From contig JAGXHH010000030.1 in the NCBI GenBank assembly GCA_024636355.1, positions 1 through 15,570 on the forward strand: 15,570 nucleotides of DNA. Reading direction: 5' to 3'. The notes beneath the pieces are model-generated. The model ran no database searches. It was not told the DNA's origin and was given only the letters and a program-made list of their open reading frames with translations. Position numbers and translations under genes: made by a program. Shown here in pieces: positions 11,231 through 15,570 of the stretch; the stretch's first letter is position 1, and every line of letters starts with the position of its first letter. Source of the stretch: Desulfobacteraceae bacterium. Its GTDB lineage: Bacteria > Desulfobacterota > Desulfobacteria > Desulfobacterales > Desulfosalsimonadaceae.

Positions 11231-11273
11231 GTGCTGAACGAAAACGCCTTTTTTGCCAATATCTGCGTTCAGC
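11231..11273. repeat. Half copy of the 147-bp palindromic element
   Basis: GTGCTGAACGAAAACGCC followed by TTTTTTGCCAATATCTGCGTTCAGCTT is clearly related to 1162-1207 of the full element, with several substitutions and one deletion. Only this left-arm-like portion is present. Here the flanks GCTGAACG (11233-11240) and CGTTCAGC (11266-11273) have become perfectly complementary, making a smaller hairpin just 3' of mqsA. It could contribute to termination but lacks a T-run. Confidence 0.65.
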
Positions 11274-11350
11274 TTACGGGAATGTTCGAGCTATTCTAAA
11301 ATAAAATCACTGTTGGTGATTCCTTTCGGCTTAATCTCATATAATCTTCA

Positions 11351-12772
11351 ATGCAAAAACCCCTGAGCAGACAGACCGGTATCATCGAGGAAACCCTTTA
11401 CGGCATTGTGGATCGGGTGACGTTTCATAATGCGGAAAATGGGTGGGCGGTACTGCGGGTGCTTCCGTTCAACAATCCGCACCAGCAGGAAACGGTGATT
11501 GTGCACCAGATGAATGTGTTTGCCGGGGCCACGATGGAATTCAAGGGGGCCTGGACGCATCACAAGCAGTATGGGCGCCAGTTCCAGGCCGTCGAGGCGA
11601 TCGAGAAGAAGCCGGCCACGACCGCGGCGTTGGAAAAATACCTTGGTTCGGGGCTGATCAAGGGGGTGGGTCCGAAAACCGCCAGGAAAATCGTCCAACA
11701 TTTTGGAAAAGAGACCCTGGCGGTGTTTGAAGAAGCGATTGAAAAGCTGGTCCAGGTCCCGGGCATCGCCGACAAGAAGCTGGAAATGATCAACACCGCC
11801 TGGACCGAGCACCGGGCGATCCGGGAAGTGATGATGTTTCTCCAGTCCCACGGCATCAGCACCCTTTTTGCCGTCCGTATTTACAAGGAGTACGGGGACA
11901 ATGCCATACAGCGGGTCACCGATGACCCGTATCGGCTGGCCGGCGATTTTTACGGCATCGGGTTTTTCTCCGCGGACAAGGTGGCGCTCAGTATCGGCCT
12001 GGCGACCGACAGCATCCAGCGGATCACCGCCGGCATCCGGCACGTGCTGGCGGCCAGCCGGGATTTCGGCCATTGCTTTTTGACCGAGGCCCAGATCGAG
12101 GTGCAGGTCCAGGAACTGCTGGGCTTGGACCTGGCGGACCGGCTGCCGGGGCTGCTCCGGCAGATGGAGCAGGAGAAGATGCTCATGGTGCGCGAGCTGG
12201 CCGTCGAAGAAGAAAAGCAGCGGTGCCATTATTCCAAAACCCTTTATTATGATGAGCTCTATGTGGCCAGGAAGGCAAGTGGCATCGGCGGCGCTGTATC
12301 GATTGACAAACAGCGCGTGGAAGACTGGATCAGCCGGTATTGCCGGGCGACGAACATTTCCCTGAGCGACGAGCAGGCGGCTGCCGTCAAGCGCATTGCG
12401 GGGGAACGATTTTCCATCCTGACCGGCGGCCCCGGATGCGGCAAGACCACCACCACGCTGGTGATCGTCCGACTCCTGGAAGCGATGAAGAAAAAGGTGC
12501 TCCTTGCGGCCCCCACCGGCCGGGCGGCGCAGCGGATGACCGATGTGATCGGCCGGGAATCGAAGACCATCCACCGGCTGCTGGAATGGCAGCTCGGCGC
12601 CTTCAAGAAAAACGAGGAAGATCCGTTAAAGGTTGATTTCCTGAAACGAATGCTCCATGCTCGATATCAGCCTGACGGCATCCCTGCTGAAGGCGGTGCC
12701 GGATACCAGCCAGGTCCTGTTCATAGGGGATGCGGACCAGCTGCCGTCGGTCGGCGCCGGCAATGTGCTTAA
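11351..12772 (+). CDS. recD2: RecD2-type helicase, N-terminal part (frameshifted gene)
   Basis: This frame holds the first half of a RecD2 (RecD/TraA family) 5'-3' DNA helicase: an OB-like start (LYGIVDRVTFHNAENGWAVLRV), helix-hairpin-helix repeats (YLGSGLIKGVGPKTARKIV and VPGIADKKLEMIN, about 97-150), then the Walker A SILTGGPGCGKTTT (Lys365-Thr366) and motif Ia with APTGRAAQRM and TIHRLLEW. Homology is good through KVDFL (residue 431, nt 12643). There the Walker B Asp-Glu should follow, but the frame continues as KRMLHARYQ and 42 meaningless residues to a stop at 12772. The helicase continues in another frame from 12645. RecD2 acts in repair and replication restart without RecBC. There is no good ribosome binding site. 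A TATAAT at 11340-11345 is too close to the ATG to be its -10. Confidence 0.85.
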   Translation: MQKPLSRQTGIIEETLYGIVDRVTFHNAENGWAVLRVLPFNNPHQQETVIVHQMNVFAGATMEFKGAWTHHKQYGRQFQAVEAIEKKPATTAALEKYLGSGLIKGVGPKTARKIVQHFGKETLAVFEEAIEKLVQVPGIADKKLEMINTAWTEHRAIREVMMFLQSHGISTLFAVRIYKEYGDNAIQRVTDDPYRLAGDFYGIGFFSADKVALSIGLATDSIQRITAGIRHVLAASRDFGHCFLTEAQIEVQVQELLGLDLADRLPGLLRQMEQEKMLMVRELAVEEEKQRCHYSKTLYYDELYVARKASGIGGAVSIDKQRVEDWISRYCRATNISLSDEQAAAVKRIAGERFSILTGGPGCGKTTTTLVIVRLLEAMKKKVLLAAPTGRAAQRMTDVIGRESKTIHRLLEWQLGAFKKNEEDPLKVDFLKRMLHARYQPDGIPAEGGAGYQPGPVHRGCGPAAVGRRRQCA

Positions 12773-13850
12773 GGATTTGATCGCATCCGGAAAAATCCCC
12801 TGTTTCCGTCTGACCGAGATTTTCAGGCAGGCACAGGCCTCCCGGATCATCAGCTATGCCCACCAGATCAACAGCGGACAGATGCCTGCCATCGATTCCC
12901 CGTTTAACAAACCGGAAATCTGGCGGAACGGAACCGATTGCTTTTTCATCGATTCCGATGAGGTCACCGGTGAGCAGATCCGGTTTATCACACAGATCAA
13001 GCGGTTTTACGACATCCGGACAGACGCGCTGGAATACGCATCCGGGGAGGACCCGTATGCCTTTCGCGTCCATGAACAGGTCGTCCCCTATGAGACCGAA
13101 ATAACGATTCCCCAGAAATTCCGGCATGTCGATCCGGAAACGGTCTACCGGTCCGAAACCCGGGTGGAGGAATTGATGGCGGTGTTGAAAAAGGTGCATC
13201 CGTGGTCGTCGCTGCACTACAACCTTTCCGCCGTCGATATTGTCCGCAAACTTTATACCGAGTGGATCCCGAAGTATTTTGGCAACCGTTGCGAAATCCA
13301 GATCCTGTCCCCCATGACCCGGGGGAGCATGGGAACGCTCAGCATCAACCAGATGATCCAGGAAACGGCAAATCCGGCAAAGGAAGGAATCTGCCAGTTG
13401 AAGGTGGGGGAACGGATTTTCCGGCAGGGCGACAGGGTCATTCACCGGCGGAACAATTACAACCTGGGGGTCTTTAACGGCGACATCGGCATCATCAGGG
13501 AGATCGACAACCGGGAACTGACCTGCACGGTCTCGTTTTTCCCGGATGGGCGAACCGTTTTTTACCAGAAAGAAGACATCGTGGAACTCGATCTCGCCTA
13601 TGCCATCACGATCCACAAATCCCAGGGAAGCGAATTTGAAATCGTCATTATCCCGGTGCTGACCCAGCATTTCAAGATGCTGTTCCGGAACCTCATCTAC
13701 ACAGGATTGACGAGAGCGAGAAAATGCGCGTTTTTCGTCGGCACCCGAAAGGCGCTGGCCATGGCGGTGAAAAACCAGGATACCAGCCAGTGGCAGACGG
13801 CGTTAAAGGAGTTGGTGATGGAGTTGTCGGGTGGGGAGTGGCGGAATTGA
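12645..13850 (+). CDS. recD2: RecD2-type helicase, C-terminal part (frameshifted gene)
   Basis: This is the second half of the same helicase in another frame, open from an in-frame TGA at 12642; the first internal ATG is at 12657. It begins NECSMLDISL, the tail of Walker B. Numbered from Met 12657 it has motif III GDADQLPSVGAGN (24-36), motif IV LTEIFRQAQASRI (52-64), the SH3-like loop RQGDRVIHRRNNYNLGVFNGDIG (266-288), motif V AITIHKSQGSEFE (316-328) and motif VI NLIYTGLTRARK (355-366). All downstream motor motifs are intact and free of stops, implying recent breakage or an assembly error. Between DCFFIDSDE and VDIVRKLYTEW it has about 75 extra residues (DPYAFRVHEQ, IPQKFRHVDP, VHPWSSLHYN) compared with typical RecD2. 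Without the N-terminal part it cannot be an ATPase. Confidence 0.85.
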   Translation, partial: NECSMLDISLTASLLKAVPDTSQVLFIGDADQLPSVGAGNVLKDLIASGKIPCFRLTEIFRQAQASRIISYAHQINSGQMPAIDSPFNKPEIWRNGTDCFFIDSDEVTGEQIRFITQIKRFYDIRTDALEYASGEDPYAFRVHEQVVPYETEITIPQKFRHVDPETVYRSETRVEELMAVLKKVHPWSSLHYNLSAVDIVRKLYTEWIPKYFGNRCEIQILSPMTRGSMGTLSINQMIQETANPAKEGICQLKVGERIFRQGDRVIHRRNNYNLGVFNGDIGIIREIDNRELTCTVSFFPDGRTVFYQKEDIVELDLAYAITIHKSQGSEFEIVIIPVLTQHFKMLFRNLIYTGLTRARKCAFFVGTRKALAMAVKNQDTSQWQTALKELVMELSGGEWRN

Positions 13851-14359
13851 GGGGGGGTTGTTCATTATAAAAGAACAGGGGCGATTCGTGAATCGCCCTG
13901 GTGATGGAGTTAGATAGATGAATACAGAGACAAAACCGATATCTTACGGTTCTGTTTGAAAGTAATTGTTTTTTTCCGGATGAGGATAAACCCCATCTCT
14001 ATGAAGCTTGCGAGAAACGGAGGTTTTTGCAGGGCGGGGTTTATTCCCGCCCGCATGAAATGGCAAACCGGAGTTTTCCGGATAACCCTGATGGTTTATT
14101 CAATTTGTTAACACCCACCTTAAAAAAATTCTTCGAAGACGCCTGCGGCATCGTGCACGGTGATACATGGTATTGTCGTCGCCGTTGAAGATTCCTTCGG
14201 GTTTTTGAGGTGTTTTTTTTGGGGTGTTGATGGCGGGGTGTTTTTTTCCTCATCCCGGGCTTCTCCCAGAGGGAAGGAGGCCCGGCATTCTTCAGGAATG
14301 AGAAGGGAACCACTTAGAACTTGGGCATTCTCAAAAAAATGTAAAGGAAGCCGCTCAAT
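13851..14359. other. Gene-free region with several small hairpins
   Basis: No credible gene is present in about 510 bp. GGGCGATTC (13879-13887) and GAATCGCCC (13890-13898) make a perfect 9-bp hairpin 3' of recD2, a common intergenic type. GGGCGGG (14032-14038) and CCCGCCC (14046-14052) make another. 14195-14247 is a G/T-rich tract with two GGTGT-plus-T7/8 repeats. 14248-14305 holds overlapping imperfect inverted repeats (CATCCCGGGC, GGCCCGGCAT and CATTCTTCAGGAATG). The 90-residue minus-strand frame across 14041-14313 is Lys/Arg/Pro-rich and looks like chance. Confidence 0.6.
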
Positions 14360-14385
14360 AAGCCCTTCTCCGTGGAGAAGGGCTT
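14360..14385. terminator. Perfect 12-bp hairpin 3' of rubrerythrin
   Basis: AAGCCCTTCTCC (14360-14371) pairs without error with GGAGAAGGGCTT (14374-14385) around a GT loop, ending eight bp from the rubrerythrin stop. The flanking T-runs are short on both sides, so it is terminator-like but not textbook. On the minus strand it would end the rubrerythrin transcript. Confidence 0.7.
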
Positions 14386-14392
14386 TTAGCGT

Positions 14393-14896
14393 TTATTCGA
14401 TGGTTTGGAATTTCTCTTTGGGGGCGCCGCAGATGGGGCATTTGTCCGGGATTTTTTTTTCGGTGACGTAGCCGCAGACCTGGCAGACATGGTAGGCCTT
14501 GACGATGTCCTTGATGACGTTGTACATGGCGCGTTCGTAGAGTTTGGCGTGGTAGCTTTCCGCGTCCCGGGCTTGGCTGAAGGTCATGATTGCTGCGGTT
14601 TCGCCTTCGTCTTCGGCGTCTTTTATGAAGTTTGGATATTCGTTCTGGCTGATCGACTGCTCGCGTTGGAACGATTTTTCCAGGTTGGTATCCGTATCTT
14701 TTACCATAAATTCCTTGAGCAGCTGCATGTGACGGGTCGCATGGACCCGCTCGGCCTCGGCAATGGATCGAAAGAGCAGGGCCACCTGCTGCACGTCTTC
14801 TTCTTCGGCTTTTTCCGCATAGGCCAGCAGCCGGAAATATGCCTTTGCCTCGCCGACAAACGCGGTATACACATTATCCTTCGTTTTTTCTTTCAT
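14393..14896 (-). CDS. rbr: Rubrerythrin
   Basis: A 167-residue non-haem di-iron peroxidase that reduces hydrogen peroxide in the cytoplasm of anaerobes, taking electrons through its C-terminal rubredoxin-like centre. The ferritin-like domain has ligands Glu16, Glu49-x-x-His52 (EAERVHATRH), Glu95 or Glu97 (DAEDEGET), and Glu113-x-x-His116 (DAESYHAKLY). The rubredoxin-like iron site is CQVC (138, 141) and CPIC (153, 156), all four Cys present. The frame is open to 15007, but ATG 14896 has GGAGG (14902-14906) at ideal distance and the family-standard N-terminus MKEKTKDNVYTAFVGEAKAY, so I use it. Transcribed alone, with a promoter at 14978-15007 and a hairpin just past the stop. It implies an oxygen-sensitive lifestyle. 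Confidence 0.95.
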   Translation of the reverse strand: MKEKTKDNVYTAFVGEAKAYFRLLAYAEKAEEEDVQQVALLFRSIAEAERVHATRHMQLLKEFMVKDTDTNLEKSFQREQSISQNEYPNFIKDAEDEGETAAIMTFSQARDAESYHAKLYERAMYNVIKDIVKAYHVCQVCGYVTEKKIPDKCPICGAPKEKFQTIE

Positions 14897-14964
14897 GAAA
14901 ACCTCCAGATTGTCGAGTGTGAAATTCTTTTCGTGTCCAGCGTCAACTTTCACTAAGCAGTATT

Positions 14965-15007
14965 GTGCTAAAGAAACAATATAACAGCACTTTATCCGAA
15001 ATGACAA
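14965..15007 (-). promoter_or_regulatory. Rubrerythrin promoter with flanking inverted repeat
   Basis: Minus strand TTGTCA (15007-15002), 18 nt, TATATT (14983-14978), each five of six to consensus. The -10 is flanked by GTGCT (14990-14986 read on minus) and AGCAC (14969-14965), a 5-bp inverted repeat 16 bp apart that could be an operator. It does not look like a standard PerR box. The leader is about 75 nt. Confidence 0.45.
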
Positions 15008-15060
15008 ATTTGCGAATGGAAATCCGCTGGAATTATCGGCGACAGTGCCGGTTTTTGTAG

Positions 15061-15080
15061 GTCGGGATTCACATCCCGAC
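15061..15080. repeat. Small intergenic hairpin GTCGGGA-N6-TCCCGAC
   Basis: A perfect 7-bp stem with a six-base loop in the 250-bp region upstream of rubrerythrin and 3' of the phosphodiesterase gene. Similar in form to the hairpins at 13879 and 14032 (GC stem, short loop with TTC). The rest of 15008-15261 shows an imperfect inverted TTATCTG/CAGATAA pair (about 15128 and 15168) and no gene. Confidence 0.5.
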
Positions 15081-15261
15081 GCCCTTCGTCACGACGGCAA
15101 ATATATCGGGTTTGACATCTGATCTGCTTATCTGTCAGGCTCCCGTAATAACGTCACTGGTGCCAGGCAGATAACCAGAATTCATTGTTCAGCGAGCAGT
15201 GTTTTTAAAGAAAACATATTAAAACTGATGAACATGTAAAAAGTCCAAATTCCGTCATTAA

Positions 15262-15570
15262 TTACCGAATCGTCATTCGGGTGATGTCACGCGTTTCCGT
15301 ATCCACGATGCAGAAAGCCGGCTCCTGGTCCTTGCCCATGATATCGCCGGGGTTGAACAGGATGGTTTCGCCGAGCTTGTCGTGGTACGGCTGGTGGGTG
15401 TGGCCGAAAAAGACCATGTCGTATTTGCCCGTGGCCGCCAGCCCTTCGGCAAACAACCCTTCATGGACAAAGGCGATCTTAACGCCGTCGAGTTCGATGC
15501 GGCCGAGCTGGCCGTACAGGGTGATCAGGCCATTGCTCTCCGCGGCGGTCCGGGCCAGCAGGAACTGATC
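15262..15570 (-). CDS. YfcE/MJ0936-type metallophosphoesterase, C-terminal part
   Basis: The frame enters from the right window edge and gives 102 residues. They read DQFLLARTAAESNGL, then LDGVKIAFVHEG, then the metal-binding MVFFGHTHQPY motif (GHxH), then ETILFNPGDIMGKDQEPAFCIVDTET. This is the second half of the small YfcE-like phosphodiesterases (about 160-180 residues), dinuclear-metal enzymes of the calcineurin-like fold. The usual NPGS after the beta-hairpin is NPGD here, and the HGH/HEG histidine is present. The N-terminal DxH and GD motifs lie outside the window. A TTG at 15456 would start a false short version; the frame is continuous to 15570. A small hairpin (CCGAAT/ATTCGG, 15265-15280) overlaps the last codons. 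Confidence 0.85.
   Translation of the reverse strand, partial: DQFLLARTAAESNGLITLYGQLGRIELDGVKIAFVHEGLFAEGLAATGKYDMVFFGHTHQPYHDKLGETILFNPGDIMGKDQEPAFCIVDTETRDITRMTIR

Noticed and set aside
11348..12574. 408-codon minus-strand open frame
   Set aside because: Antisense to the recD2 N-terminal half with its Walker A and HhH motifs; composition is typical of a mirror frame.
12603..13670. 355-codon minus-strand open frame
   Set aside because: Antisense to the recD2 C-terminal half. Its length raised the question of a real gene, but the plus strand carries all helicase motifs.
14041..14313. 90-codon minus-strand ORF
   Set aside because: Lys/Arg/Pro-rich translation of hairpins and a G/T tract; no start signal and no family resemblance.

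Overview
The window looks like an accessory stretch of chromosome from an anaerobic Desulfobacterota bacterium (the class of Desulfosarcina or Desulfococcus). That placement is an inference from moderate GC, a rubrerythrin, a large PAS-rich hybrid histidine kinase and the style of the intergenic repeats. No ribosomal, tRNA or CRISPR sequence was seen.

Layout, left to right. 1-1800 holds a ParE/RelE-type toxin-antitoxin pair surrounded by debris: two broken copies of the 3' end of a Fic gene, a collapsed hicBA remnant, and a 147-bp element that is palindromic along its whole length. 2079-4360 is a secreted lipase gene followed by its membrane-anchored foldase, with a strong hairpin between them. 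4509-7301 (minus strand) is a four-PAS hybrid histidine kinase, with an orphan PAC remnant just upstream. 7530-9436 carries an intact Fic protein, a truncated MNT-type nucleotidyltransferase gene and an intact hicB-hicA pair. 9560-10366 (minus) encodes an exported glutaminyl-peptide cyclotransferase. 10564-11221 is a broken mqsR next to an intact mqsA-type antitoxin under a clear promoter-operator. 11351-13850 is a RecD2-type helicase split by a frameshift at Walker B. 14393-14896 (minus) is rubrerythrin, and 15262 to the window end (minus) is the C-terminal part of a YfcE/MJ0936-type phosphodiesterase.

The unifying theme is toxin-antitoxin turnover. Five TA-type loci lie within 11 kb in intact, truncated or fragmentary form, and fragments of the intact fic and hicBA genes recur several kilobases away at roughly 95% identity by eye. 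Three same-strand copies of a Fic segment of about 120 bp bracket the lipase/foldase and kinase genes, so recombination could delete or duplicate that cargo.

Promoter positions were used to choose starts for hicB, the cyclotransferase and the mqsR remnant. All identifications rest on motif reading alone; no database search was run.
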